The notes: generated from the sequence alone by a model not told the origin. A stretch of 64,000 nt of DNA from Amaurobius ferox (GCA_951213105.1 OX578149.1:868001-932000); one strand, 5' to 3'. Shown: positions 38,201 through 49,799, counted from the stretch's first letter. Numbers and translations are program-made.

Positions 38201-40624
38201 CGACTTGTTGGTTCCTTAGTCCTTCCTATTAGCAAATCTCTTGAGTCTCTTAGTCTTTCCTATTAGCAATTCTGAGATCTTGGCTGCTTTGGTGGGGATG
38301 TGAATCCAGGAACTCCTATTAAATGCGATGCTGCATAACCATTTCAGATCACGCAGGACTCAATACAAGACTGAATAGCAAAGGCAATAAAATATTCTGT
38401 TCACAAATCTATTTTTAGATGGGAATGTGGATTACCTGAATGCTACTTGTAATATTGGTTTTCCAAAGCCAAACATACGATGATGTTAATCCCATTTTTC
38501 ATATCCGACTTGTTGGTTCCTTAGTCCTTCCTATTAGCAAATCTCTTGAGTCTCTTATTCTTTCCTATTAGCAATTCTGAGGTCTTGGCTGCTTTGGTGG
38601 GGATGTGAATCCAGGAACTCCTATTAAATGCGATGCTGCATAACCATTTCAGACCACGCAGGACTCAATACAAGACTGAATAGCAAAGGCAATAAAATAT
38701 TCTGTTCACAAATCTATTTTTAGATGGGAATGTGGATTACCTGAATGCTACTTGTAATATTGGTTTTCCAAAGCCAAACATACGATGATGTTAATCCCAT
38801 TTTTCATATCCGACTTGTTGGTTCCTTAGTCCTTCCTATTAGCAAATCTCTTGAGTCTCTTATTCTTTCCTATTAGCAATTCTGAGATCTTGGCTGCTTT
38901 GGTGGGGATGTGAATCCAGGAACTCCTATTAAATGCGATGCTGCATAACCATTTCAGATCACGCAGGACTCAATACAAGACTGAATAGCAAAGGCAATAA
39001 AATATTCTGTTCACAAATCTATTTTTAGATGGGAATGTGGATTACCTGAATGCTACTTGTAATATTGGTTTTCCAAAGCCAAACATACGATGATGTTAAT
39101 CCCATTTTTCATATCCGACTTGTTGGTTCCTTAGTCCTTCCTATTAGCAAATCTCTTGAGTCTCTTATTCTTTCCTATTAGCAATTCTGAGATCTTGGCT
39201 GCTTTGGTGGGGATGTGAATCCAGGAACTCCTATTAAATGCGATGCTGCATAACCATTTCAGACCACGCAGGACTCAATACAAGACTGAATAGCAAAGGC
39301 AATAAAATATTCTGTTCACAAATCTATTTTTAGATGGGAATGTGGATTACCTGAATGCTACTTGTAATATTGGTTTTCCAAAGCCAAACATACGATGATG
39401 TTAATCCCATTTTTCATATCCGACTTGTTGGTTCCTTAGTCCTTCCTATTAGCAAATCTCTTGAGTCTCTTATTCTTTCCTATTAGCAATTCTGAGATCT
39501 TGGCTGCTTTGGTGGGGATGTGAATCCAGGAACTCCTATTAAATGCGATGCTGCATAACCATTTCAGACCACGCAGGACTCAATACAAGACTGAATAGCA
39601 AAGGCAATAAAATATTCTGTTCACAAATCTATTTTTAGATGGGAATGTGGATTACCTGAATGCTACTTGTAATATTGGTTTTCCAAAGCCAAACATACGA
39701 TGATGTTAATCCCATTTTTCATATCCGACTTGTTGGTTCCTTAGTCCTTCCTATTAGCAAATCTCTTGAGTCTCTTATTCTTTCCTATTAGCAATTCTGA
39801 GATCTTGGCTGCTTTGGTGGGGATGTGAATCCAGGAACTCCTATTAAATGCGATGCTGCATAACCATTTCAGACCACGCAGGACTCAATACAAGACTGAA
39901 TAGCAAAGGCAATAAAATATTCTGTTCACAAATCTATTTTTAGATGGGAATGTGGATTACCTGAATGCTACTTGTAATATTGGTTTTCCAAAGCCAAACA
40001 TACGATGATGTTAATCCCATTTTTCATATCCGACTTGTTGGTTCCTTAGTCCTTCCTATTAGCAAATCTCTTGAGTCTCTTATTCTTTCCTATTAGCAAT
40101 TCTGAGATCTTGGCTGCTTTGGTGGGGATGTGAATCCAGGAACTCCTATTAAATGCGATGCTGCATAACCATTTCAGACCACGCAGGACTCAATACAAGA
40201 CTGAATAGCAAAGGCAATAAAATATTCTGTTCACAAATCTATTTTTAGATGGGAATGTGGATTACCTGAATGCTACTTGTAATATTGGTTTTCCAAAGCC
40301 AAACATACGATGATGTTAATCCCATTTTTCATATCCGACTTGTTGGTTCCTTAGTCCTTCCTATTAGCAAATCTCTTGAGTCTCTTATTCTTTCCTATTA
40401 GCAATTCTGAGATCTTGGCTGCTTTGGTGGGGATGTGAATCCAGGAACTCCTATTAAATTCGATGCTGCATAACCATTTCAGACCACGCAGGACTCAATA
40501 CAAGACTGAATAGCAAAGGCAATAAAATATTCTGTTCACAAATCTATTTTTAGATGGGAATGTGGATTACCTGAATGCTACTTGTAATATTGGTTTTCCA
40601 AAGCCAAACATACGATGATGTTAA
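20244..40624. repeat. 305-bp satellite array, about 67 copies, 20.4 kb
   Basis: Unit starts (TTAGCAAATC) lie at 20244, 20541, 20846, 21151, 21454 and 21759, then every 305 bp exactly up to 40364. The first unit is 297 bp because it lacks AGCCAAAC, and one unit near 21.44 kb is 2 bp short. The last is cut after GATGATGTTAA at 40624. Identity between units is very high, with scattered single-base variants such as AGATCACG/AGACCACG, TTAGTCC/TTATTCC and CTTAGTC/CTTATTC. Stops occur in all six frames, so it is not a coding repeat. Its homogeneity implies recent amplification or ongoing homogenisation. Copy number depends on correct assembly. Confidence 0.99.
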
Positions 40625-41699
40625 GCCGCTGGCGCACAGAAAAAGTTTTACAAAAGAGAAATATGCAATGCTTATAGCATGGCATGAGTGAGTGCTATTG
40701 ATTGTTGCCCAGTAGAAGCGATTTTTTTTTCAACCCATTTCTATTTCAACTGTTGCACACTGCATCCACATACTAGTGGACCATTCCACTCGGAAAGCCA
40801 TCTTCTTTTAAAACCTTCATCTGCCATATCATTTTTTGCATACTTTATCTTTGAAGCTCGTACTTAAGCAATTTCTCAGAATTTCAAGAAGATAGTATAT
40901 GTGTTAACTGATAATGAGACAAAAAAGTGAAACCATTCCGGAAACTCCAAGCATTGCAAACAAATGCAGAAACTAGAAATTATTTTCGTGTTGACAATAA
41001 GATTTTAAAGCCCACCCCCATCCTGAGGAGGAATGCCAGGTTCCTTCACGGATCATACGAACATTTTAAGATGTGGTTTCAAGAGATTTGGAAGCTTGTC
41101 AAAAGCTGTGAAATCTGAGGTGAACTAGTCATTTTTTTTTTATTATTTTAACTTCGTAAAATGCTTTATTGGCCATAATACGAGTATATTTACATTGCAT
41201 ATTGTTTATCTTGCAACTTATGTAAAACAATTATTGTCATTATTTAGAGGATAAATGCTTTAAAAATTGTGGAAAAACACCAGTGTTTGAATTTAAAAAA
41301 TAAATGGACCATGCACAACAAAATTTTATCTTTAGCCGAAGACTGTGATATCTTATTTTATTTTAGTATACAGAAGACAAGAATATTGTGGCACGCACTT
41401 TTTATCTGTGGTCCCACTCCGGCTTTTAATTGGGTCGAAGCATTTTGTGTCATCTTCAAAGTTCAACATAATTAGGATTTAAACGTCATGGTCCCTCTGT
41501 ATTTCGATAAAGCAAAATAATATATATAGAATGATATACCCCCAAAGCAAAATGATATACGCAGAATTCATACCACAATTTCACAGATAAACACTAGAAG
41601 TGAAACTATAAACAAGCTAGTTTAAGTTTTGTAAATGTTATTTATAAGGAGCAATACTCAAAACAGTCATGATGAACTAATTCTACTGCTTTCATACAC
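40625..41699. other. Intronic sequence right of the satellite
   Basis: Similarity to the satellite ends abruptly at GCCGCTGGCGC (40625). The ORFs at 40927-41118 and 41269-41475 have no recognisable features. No target-site duplication of the array edges is visible. Confidence 0.5.
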
Positions 41700-42140
41700 T
41701 AGTAGTTATAAATTGGGGGTTGAGGGCCACTTCGGGGAGGTGCAGCAGGAGGAGAGTCCCTCTTTGGGGAGGGGATTTCCCTCTTTTGGGAGGATCCTCT
41801 CAGAGGGCCTTTAGACCCTCAGGAGGGAAGATACTCTCTGCAGACCCCCGTCTTTTGGGAGGGAGTTTCGTGAGGCGGTGCAGCACCGGATGCCTCTTTC
41901 GAAAGAGGCCTGATGACTCATACCCTCGGAGTGAATTGTCTTGAGAGGGGATGACACTTGACCTGAGGAACTTCGAAAGTGGTTTCAAGGAATGTCGCAA
42001 TCAGCGATTGCACAATCTGGAAATGACGTGTCGCTGACTGCCCTTTCACCGGAAGACGTGTCGCAATCGTCGATTGCACAATCACAGGAGCTCTTAGCAC
42101 ACGTCCTCCCTCGACGCTGGTCAATGACAAAGTGATCGTT
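41700..42140. other. GC-rich, purine-biased island in intron 3
   Basis: This stretch stands out from the AT-rich intron by repeated GGGAGG, CCCTC and CTCTTTTGGGAGG-like blocks. It contains the perfect palindrome GCCTCTTTCGAAAGAGGC near 41891. At about 41998 and 42062 it has two copies of a CGCAATC..CGATTGCACAATC motif. The short ORFs on both strands are Arg/Gly/Ser-rich and look compositional. It may be the body of a SINE whose head is at 42244-42308, but that is a guess. Confidence 0.4.
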
Positions 42141-42308
42141 CTTATCAGCGTGACGTAGTTAAAGCGCCCTCTGGCGAAAGTTGATGAAGTGCTGCCATCT
42201 ATCGGCATTTTTTTCCCAAAAGAATTTAACTTCTCACTTGTCAGATACGGGACTCGAACTCGGAACCATCCGATTACAAGAGTGTCGTCTTACCCGCTAC
42301 GCCCCGGC
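42141..42308 (-). mobile_element. tRNA-derived SINE-like repeat
   Basis: On the minus strand, 42308-42244 looks like a decayed tRNA-Thr (TGT anticodon loop CTTGTAA). It has an A box region GCGTAGCGGGTAAGACG and a B box GAGTTCGAGTCCC. The acceptor strands do not pair, so it is not a functional tRNA. The adjoining body (42141-42243) recurs at 46557-46660, where the tRNA head is missing. Shared blocks include GCGCCCTCTGGCGAAAGTTG and TGCTGCCATCTATCG. Confidence 0.7.
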
Positions 42309-42429
42309 GTTCTTGTCCGTAGACTCTCAGCATCGAAATGATGATTGTGAAAGAAGAGCGAACATAGAATATTTGAACAGATTGAATAGCGATGCATTTT
42401 ACGAAGGGATTTCGGTGCGCTTCAAAACA

Positions 42430-42980
42430 GAATGTTAAGTTACGAACTGAATACGAAATTGCGTTAAGTGGATTTTATATTGCGATTTTTAGCAAATTGA
42501 ATACGGATTTCCAATGAACACAAAAATTGTATTAAGTGGATTCTAACACTACGATTTTTTAGCACATGTTTTTTTTTTAAATGAATTGAATACTCAAGTA
42601 TAGTTACACATTTTCAAAATTGTGTTAAGTGAATAGGATTCAACCTTTTTAAGTGTGTACTTAAAAACATGAATGCAATACTTAGCTAAAATTAAGTGAA
42701 TAAGATTCGACCATTCCAAGTGATATATACCAATGTGATTTTTTAAAAATAAATCTAACTATCGAAATAATTTCGAATGTTTAAAAACAAAAATATAATA
42801 GATTACAAATTTTCAGTGAACACAAAATTGTGTTAAGTGAATAGGATTCAACCCTTTTATGTGTTGTACACTTAAAAACAAATTTAAACTTATAGTGCAA
42901 TATACTTAGATAAAATTGTGTTAAGTGAACAAGATTCGATCCTTTTAAGTGTTGTGTATTTAAAAACACATACAGAATAT
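42430..42980. repeat. Degenerate repeats rich in TTAAGTG
   Basis: A block of the form AATTGTGTTAAGTGAATAGG, ATTCAACCCTTTTAAGTG and ACACTTAAAAACA recurs at least four times with 60-120 bp spacing. The copies are diverged and AT-rich. They contain no ORF beyond a short shadow on the minus strand. Confidence 0.7.
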
Positions 42981-44911
42981 GTTAAAATAGATTTTACGGT
43001 TCTAAATATGAACGGAGTATTTTATGAACTAGCATTTTCACGGATTGCAATACAATTATTTTGGTGAGCTTACTTAAAGTTTGAATATATTTTTAGGTGA
43101 TGCACATATATGTTACACTAAAAATAATTAACAAACACATTGGAACTCACATGCGACGTCTTCGCAGCTTGGCATCCACACTGCAAATGAGTTATAACCA
43201 CGCTATTAAAAAAAATGTGCTTACATATGTGATGTCAGCATTTTGAGCTGTTGCCACCTATTTTTTTTCTTAATGATATATATTTTTTAATAACCGCCTG
43301 GTGCTAACCACTGATTTGCTACACATAATCTGAATAGTGTATGTCATGCATGATTTGATCATTTTTAAAGTGGTGGGTGTAATTTAAATATCGAGGTTTA
43401 GAATTGAACAAGCTAACATTTCCATAAACAATACTAATATGTGTGGATCTTATTTTGAAAAATCTGCTCTGAGAAAGAATATTTTCCATTAATACAGCCC
43501 CCCTCCCCTTCCCCACCACCACATCCATCCATACATACACACAAACAATATTCAAGCCAAGGACTCTCACCCTGAATACATTCCAAATCGGCTCTATAGC
43601 CTATCGTGCTTATCAGTAAACAGATAGTGACCCAAAGTTCATGTTCGCAAAGTGAGAAAATTACAATGTTATTGTTTAAAGCAGATCACATATTTAAATG
43701 AAAAATTTATCAAATTATACAACATTTAAGATCATTAAATGACTATATATATATATATTTTTAAAAACTGTCCTAAAGAAGTATATAATATAACTTACTG
43801 TTTTTAAGGATATGCGATTGTTAACATTGAATTTAAATGAAAGAGTGTGCCTCCGATACAACTACCCTACATTGCAGCAACATTAAAAATATGAAAGATA
43901 TGCAATTAACATCTTAAAAGAAACATGTAATGAGTTTTGATACCTTTATACTAGACATTATTGACATCCACATAAAAATGTCACGATTTCGCGACTGTAG
44001 GTGCATCATAAAACCAACCAGTTCTTATTGAATGACCACATTTGAATATACATATTTAACAACACACAGAAAGTACAGAACTAAACCGAGATCTACAACA
44101 AAATTTTACAGAATAAATCTCAACTTCATAGATTTTTAAGAAACTAGAGTCGAATTTTCACCGATTCTTAGAGATTGAAACACAACATTGTTTATGAATC
44201 TTCATACTTTAGAGAATGGAACATAACTTAGCATTTATTTTGAATGAATAAGAATATTTCATAATTTTAACATTGATTGTAAATTTTATGATTTAAACTC
44301 TGTAAACTGTAAATATCTTTCATTACGAAACTCACACTGTAAACATCTAATATGATTCGAATACATTTATTTTTAATTTTTTTGTATTTTATTTTAAAAA
44401 GCGATATTAGTAAACCTGTTATACTTGAATGTATAGTTACATAACCTACGAGCACAGAGCATTTTAAAATAGAACATGTTAAAAATGAGTTGATGAACGT
44501 AAATAAGGAGTTCAGTTTGATAGATAAAAATCCGTTTAATGAATCTATTATTCATAAAATACACATTAAACATTATTTTGTTGCACATTCAAACAAACAA
44601 GTTAAAATAATTTTCTTATTGCGCATTCATAGTCCTCTGATTTAAATGACTTGAAAAAATTTCGATCATACCAGTGAAAGACTTCTTCACCACGCAGCAA
44701 AACCTACTTTGTTATGTTAATTATGTCAAGATTTAGAAGTACTTATTCAGCCACTCTGTCATACATTTGTAATGGAGTGCTGTAAAGACACTCATGGTAA
44801 CTTTGATCTGCAATTTGACCAACACAGCCAATACATTTGAAAAGTTTCCTTACATGACACATGATGTTGTCATGAATACAAGAGATTAATTGTTCGAATG
44901 CAGAATTTCTC
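42981..44911. other. AT-rich intronic stretch without recognised features
   Basis: Only short AT-rich ORFs and a small TA tract near 43743 are present. The minus ORF at 43319-43570 and those at 44267-44588 lack recognisable motifs. Confidence 0.5.
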
Positions 44912-45838
44912 TCACAAATAAGTGATGGTAGAAAGCTTATAGTGTCCTTTATTTTTAATATTTGAGCAGGAAGCCACTCTATAAATATACTTTCTCAAAG
45001 TTAATGTTGTTAACACACTAATGTTGTTAACACAATTCATTAAACATGCTATTTGATTTTTATTTAAGGTAATATGACACTGCGTTAGACAAAATTTAGA
45101 ATCGTATAATTGAATTATTTTCTGCAAATGCAGTTTTCCGTTGTCATTGAAACAGAACAACTCATTGCGACTGACGAAAGAGGTATCTGCATATAGAACA
45201 TTGAACGACCACAATTTTTGAGAAAATTCACTCCATGTAGCAGCCGTCCGTCCAAATAGTTGCTCTTAGTCCTCTGGACGAGTCGGACGGTCTGGGTCTT
45301 CTACACTCCATGTAGCAGGTGACAGTGTAACGCCTTCATGCGTAGGCTGTAATTCATTTCGCTTGTTAGAGAGATATTTCCATATATACACTTTTAACTT
45401 CCCATGGCGAAGTTTCAAATATACATACACATCAGAACTTAAATGCCAACGACGGAGCGTATCTTGCATAAAATCTGAAGAAGCAGATTCAATCGAAACT
45501 GATTCTGTAGTGGAGGATAACACTCCGCTATGTGTTAGAGCACAAGAAAGCAGATCTTGAGTTGAGTTTTCAATCTCGGTGTGAACTTGTGAATTGACAA
45601 TGGTAGATGTTGCAGGTGGAGTTATGGAAGGCATACGATAAGTCCCTAACCAATCCACAGCAATCTTTTGTGAGGGTGAATTCATCCCATCTGAGACAAT
45701 GTCCACAGATTTTGCTTTTTCTAGGGCAGGAACAGACAACTCCATAGTATTTCCACTAGAAATTATTTCTTCGAGTGATGGCATACTCTGAATTTTAGAC
45801 ATTATTTTTAGATAGTAACACCCAACTACCACATTCAA
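44912..45838 (-). pseudogene. Antisense ORF with a possible PC4-like domain, interrupted by a 60-bp mini-element
   Basis: On the minus strand a frame runs from 45838 down to 44912, 309 codons in all. Its only stop (TAA at 45268-45266) lies inside the mini-element at 45244-45303. The N-terminal 120 residues are Ser/Thr-rich. The segment VYVYLKLRHGKLKVYIWKYL, then THEGVTLSPATWSEF, resembles the strand-strand-GVxLxPxxW pattern of the PC4/p15 coactivator domain. That assignment is tentative. Element plus duplicated target is 75 bp, exactly 25 codons, so frame is kept on both sides. Whether this is a live gene, a retrogene or part of a mobile element cannot be told. Alternative starts exist at 45838 and at the second Met, 36 bp further in. 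Confidence 0.5.
45244..45303 (+). mobile_element. Stem-loop mini-element, subtype A (60 bp)
   Basis: A 60-bp insertion flanked by the perfect 15-bp duplication CACTCCATGTAGCAG (45229-45243 and 45304-45318). It begins CCGTCCGTCC and carries the inner stem GTCC-TCT-GGAC. It then has GAGTC and the closing strand GGACGG, and ends TCTGGGTCTTCTA. A duplication of this length and a directional 3' end suggest target-primed reverse transcription rather than a cut-and-paste transposase. Confidence 0.85.
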
Positions 45839-46405
45839 AGTATAAGATTTAGTTTTAAAACACTAAGACCTTAAAACACTATAAATTTGTCACAGCTATG
45901 AACGAACCGAACCTACCCACGCAATGCCCAAGGTTGAAATGTCTTCTCGGGCCACGTCATAAGTATAACCGCGTGACCTAAATCGAGTGTCGTGTGCAAA
46001 CAAATCACATAAGATATGAAGTGATTAGAACTTGTAATTTTTAATGAATCGTACAACATTAGATTGTGCTAAATGTAATTCTTATCTACATGGGAAAATT
46101 TCTACAGTATTTTATTCATCTTCGAAATCATAGAGTGAAAATATGTACCAAACTTAGTTAAAGTTCCAAATTTTAAATCACATTAACATTAAATACTTCG
46201 AAAAATTTTGTATATTTTTATAACTTTAGGAGATATGTATCGCGCAGAATATACGCGAATAGCAAAAACACGAAAATAACTATGAGGTCTTCATCAGCCC
46301 ACACCCAAACTAGAAATGATCGATATACACACCAATTACAACACTAAGATGATAGCTTATGAGTTCTTATCTAAGATTTCACCTAAAATGACGTCATCTC
46401 TCCAA
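45839..46405. other. Intronic stretch without recognised features
   Basis: AT-rich sequence directly upstream (on the minus strand) of the antisense ORF. No clear promoter motif or repeat is visible. Confidence 0.4.
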
Positions 46406-46526
46406 AGTTCACAAGATTCAAGATGACCATATTTTTTTTTAATTACTTCTTAATTTTTATAATTATTTAAGGGATTTAAAATTTATTAAGGGATTTAAAA
46501 AAAATACGGTCATCTTGTGAACCTTG
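46406..46526. mobile_element. Short inverted-repeat (MITE-like) element
   Basis: CAAGATGACCATATTTTTTT at its left is answered by AAAAAAATACGGTCATCTTG at its right, giving an imperfect hairpin about 120 bp long around an AT-rich loop. The internal GGGATTTAAAA unit is duplicated. Nearby GATGACGTCATC and ATGACGTCATCTTG suggest further related termini. Confidence 0.55.
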
Positions 46527-46556
46527 GACCAATGACGTCATCTTGTGTGACCGTAT

Positions 46557-46660
46557 CTTATCAGCGTGACGTAGTTAAAGCGCCCTCTGGCGAAAGTTGA
46601 TGAAGTGCTGCCATCTATCGACATTTTTTTTTCCAGAAGAATTTAGTTTCTCACTTGTCA
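46557..46660 (-). repeat. Second copy of the SINE body at 42141-42243
   Basis: It shares more than 100 bp with 42141-42243, including CAGCGTGACGTAGTTAAAGC and GCTGCCATCTATCG. The tRNA-like head seen in the first copy is absent. Confidence 0.85.
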
Positions 46661-47335
46661 TGACTGCATCTCACTTGATTTCTCACTTGATATGACTGCA
46701 AGATCAATTATTTTACCCATTGGAATACCAACTTGAGTTTAAACGCACAACGTAATTTAATCGTAAATCACTTGAACAGATACAGATTATTAAACTCATC
46801 TATTACAGAATTTAATAAATGCATGATGCATTTAATTAACGGAACTCGGGAACAATCATATCCCTTCCGCTTTGTCCAGCACTATTATGATGTTTTTTTC
46901 AGAAAATATTGTGATAAAAATTATGTTAATTTATCCGACATCCTGGAATACAACTTAACTCTTACCTAGGATTATTTGATTGTTTCACATCCAGAATGCT
47001 CTATATATTAGACGCGACTTTTTTATGTATGCTTTCCTATCCGAAGTTTATACGCTTTATGCAACTCTTCCATGATTCTCGTCTTGCTGGTTTGTAAAAT
47101 TTTCAATTTTATTGTAATTTTGATCATTTTTATGTTGTCTAGGATTCGGCTATTTTTTCCCCACGGACATGTTCGATTGTTGTTTCGGGCGTGTCTCTGG
47201 GAGCGTTTTCATGAAGTCAAATCTAGCTTCTAACCAGGAAATAGGGGTCGCAATCCCCCTTGACCTTTCTCCAACCCTGTAAACACAATCATTCCACCTA
47301 TATTTTTCATTTTAAATCTTATATATATATATATA
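46661..47335. other. Intronic stretch left of the mariner
   Basis: It holds a 78-aa forward ORF (46733-46969) with no domain I recognise, then AT-rich sequence ending in a TA tract that supplies the mariner target. Confidence 0.4.
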
Positions 47336-48786
47336 GGGTGATCCAAAAGTTCTTGACACATTTTAAAATTGAATATAAACTCAAGTAATTGCCGTACGAA
47401 AGTGAGGTTTGGACTAAAATGCTTTTCACGTTGAAAAGTTTTGGTTAAGCAAATAAAAATTTAGTTCTAAACTTTGGCCATAGATGGCGCTACTTGTTCA
47501 AATGTTTGTATATCTGCGTTTTCTTTCAGATTGGTTTTGACACTGTCACTGAGAAGTAAGAAATGACAACTCCTACCGAAAAATCTCATTGAGTAGGCTC
47601 GTACTTTGAGACTAAATCCATCATTGCAGTTCAAAGGAAGTTTCGTGCCAAGTACAAAAAAACCCCTCCATCTCGAAACAGCATTTTGGACCGGCATAGC
47701 AAATGTTTAGAAACTGGAAGCATTTTGGATTGAAAAAGAAGTGGCCGGCCAAACACATCCGAACAAAATGTTGCGACAAACATTTGTTTCCAGTCCAACC
47801 ACATCAATGAGGAATTCATCACGACAATTAGATATTCCACTTACAACAGTGCATCCAATTCTACATAAAAGATTGAAGTTTCAAGCATACAAAGTGCAGC
47901 TACTGCAAGCTTTACAGCCGAATGACAAGCCGCGCCGTTTGAACTTTGTTATTCAGATGCTTGATCGTATGAAATCGGATGATGAATTCTTACGACGCGT
48001 TCTCTTTATAGACGAACCAACTTTTCGTTTGACTGGAGAGGTCAACAGGCACAACACAAGAATATGGGGATCTGAAAACCTTCATCAGGTTATTAAAAAG
48101 ATCCGCGATAGTCCAAAAATTAACGTGTGGTGCGGCTTAATGTCTGATCGTTTTTCACTAAAACTACAGTCACAAGAGAAGTTTACCTGGATATGGTGCA
48201 AATGTTCGCTGTCCTTCAAGTTTGTCATTTGCATCCTAACATTTTTTGGCAGCAGGATGGTGCACCTCCACATTGGGATAAAGTTGTAAGAGATTATTTG
48301 AATGAGGAGTTTCCTGACCGATGGATTGGACGAGATGGTCCATCGTTATGGCCACCTCGATTTAACCCCTCTTGATTTCTTCTTCTGGGGCTATGTCAAA
48401 GACAAAGTGCACGCTTCCGCTATGGCTGACATTCAAGTACTAAGGACGGGAATCACGCATGTAATCCAGTCTCTTCCGCAACAAATGCTAGCGAACACGT
48501 GGAGGGAAATGGAGTACCGTTTGGATGTGGTTCGAGCTACAAAGGATGCACATATGGATGCACAAAGGATGCATATGCTCTGTAACTACTCGCCTTCAGT
48601 TTTTATGCTGTTTTTGGTATTTTTAAGGTACAGCGCTATTTATGGACAAAGTTTGGAACTAAATTTTTTTTATTTGCTTAACCAAAACTTTTCAACGTGG
48701 AAAGCATTTTAGTCCAAACCTCACTATCGTACGGCAATTACTTGGGTTTATATTTAATTTTAAAATGTGCCAAGGACGTTTTGATC

Positions 48787-48790
<4 letters not shown>
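47336..48790 (+). mobile_element. Mariner element (DD41D, rosa-like) with 140-bp terminal inverted repeats
   Basis: The element is bounded by TA on both sides (47334-47335 and 48791-48792). Its ends are inverted repeats of about 141 and 144 bp (47336-47476 and 48647-48790), starting GGGTGATCCAAAAGTTCTTG and GGGTGATCAAAACGTCCTTG. Inside is one transposase remnant on the + strand. Total length is 1455 bp. The target lies within a TA microsatellite, which extends for 66 bp on the right. Confidence 0.92.
47563..48590 (+). pseudogene. Mariner transposase, frameshifted
   Basis: It begins MTTPTEKSH and carries the N-terminal block SIIAVQRKFRAKYKKTPPSR, then SRQLDIPLTTVHPILHKRL and KVQLLQALQPNDKPRR. 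The catalytic pieces are FIDEPTF (first D), WQQDGAPPH (second D, in another frame) and LTPLDFFFWGYVKDKV (third D). In intact relatives the last two aspartates are 41 residues apart, which defines the DD41D group. At least three frame changes and an early stop after nine codons make it inactive. Confidence 0.88.

Positions 48791-48856
<66 letters not shown>
48791..48856. repeat. TA microsatellite (33 repeats)
   Basis: A pure TA run abutting the right end of the mariner and containing its target duplication. Confidence 0.98.
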
Positions 48857-48857
<1 letters not shown>

Positions 48858-49049
48858 CATATAACAATGAAAAAAACTGAGTATATACCATTGGCATATA
48901 AATGCTCATGTAATGATGAAATATATTCTGTTGCAAAGAAATATATGCACCCATAAGAAATTGAATTACAGCCGCGAAACTCATTATCGTTTGAGGAAAT
49001 ATGCAATATATATTAAAATTTGAAAGAAAGAAAAAAAAACCCATTTTAT

Positions 49050-49770
49050 TAAGAAATGGTGGCAGCAATGGCATTCTAGTAAGCGATAAATTCTTTTTTG
49101 GTAAGTCGGTATTCTGTGCGGCATATTGTCAATTAAGTTGCTTATGTCGCTCTGCAGAAAATTCTGCCACACATATTGCAACTGGTCAGGTAATTCTGAA
49201 AATACTGCAATTGCCAATTCAGAATGTCCCCGCCGTGTTTGTTCTATTGATGTCTCAACACATGGGTGGTCAACGGAGGGACATTGTTAAGAAAGTCGTG
49301 CATGTGTCTTTGAGCGTTGTATTGTTGGTAAGTGGGCATTGGGCAGCTCGACAGCATAGGCAGAACAGTCGACTGCAGAATTTCGCCGACGTACAAGCGA
49401 GCCGCCAGATTGGTTTGCAACACAACTAATGGAGATCAGCTGTTCCACAAGATAGCTCCCCAGACTGTCACATCACGTGTGATGGCCGTGTGCTGCTCGA
49501 CAGGAAATGTAAAATTGAAACGCCGTCAGTTCTCCACACATGTATGCTGCCGGCCGTCCAAATAGTTGCTCAAGTCCTCGGACGGTTTGGGTCTTCAACA
49601 CATGTATGGTATGCTGAGGCTCTGCTACATGTGCCTTCCGATACGTACCACCAGCTTCCCTCAGGCTTACGATGCGACCTCTCTCTAAATCAGACGTATC
49701 GCTGTCAAGTACTTCACAACTTGCAGTATCAAACAGAAAATCCATTTCCAATTGCCCGCGAGTGAGAACA
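49050..49770 (-). pseudogene. Tc1-like transposase remnant, interrupted by a mini-element
   Basis: On the minus strand the N-terminus reads LERGRIVSLREAGGTYRK (near 49690), the first helix-turn-helix of a Tc1 subfamily. After the insertion at 49550 the catalytic core resumes in another frame as VEQHTAITRDVTVWGAI and LYVGEILQSTVLPML. QQYNAQRH follows near 49290, where active relatives have QQDNARPH. The second catalytic Asp is therefore Tyr. The C-terminal piece SDISNLIDNMPHRI is near 49120. A central part between helix-turn-helix and core is deleted. Confidence 0.75.
49550..49597 (+). mobile_element. Stem-loop mini-element, subtype A, shortened
   Basis: It begins CCGGCCGTCC, has the AAATAGTTGCTCAAGTCC segment and ends GGACGGTTTGGGTCTTCA. 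It lacks eight bases (GAGTCGGA or equivalent) between the two GGAC motifs, as expected from slippage between them. The flanks share ACACATGTATG at 49536-49546 and 49598-49608. A small GTAT duplication follows on the right. Confidence 0.78.
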
Positions 49771-49799
49771 TAGCTCGTTACGCTGCGCATTCTCATGTG

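Noticed and set aside
20244..40624. CRISPR array.
   Set aside because: The whole 305-bp unit repeats without unique spacers, there are no cas genes, and the setting is a eukaryotic intron.
20244..40624. A tandem coding repeat such as a silk or mucin gene.
   Set aside because: Every frame contains stops in each monomer and no long ORF exists across the array.
41885..41970. Hammerhead-ribozyme-like stretch: CTGATGA followed by a short CTC/GAG stem and GAA, preceded by a perfect hairpin.
   Set aside because: The required cleavage triplet before stem I is absent (the base pair U16.1-A15.1 cannot form), there is an extra T before GAA, and stem III does not pair. Chance resemblance is more likely.
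42244..42308. A functional tRNA-Thr gene on the minus strand.
   Set aside because: The A and B boxes and anticodon loop are recognisable, but the acceptor and anticodon stems do not pair and the body recurs elsewhere as a repeat. It is a SINE head.
45244..45303. The mini-elements as HDV-like, twister or hammerhead ribozymes.
   Set aside because: They have a compact hairpin but none of the conserved core nucleotides of these classes, and at 60 nt they are too short for an HDV-like fold.
48785..49074. ORFs with IYIYIY repeats around TA microsatellites.
   Set aside because: They are translations of TA repeats.
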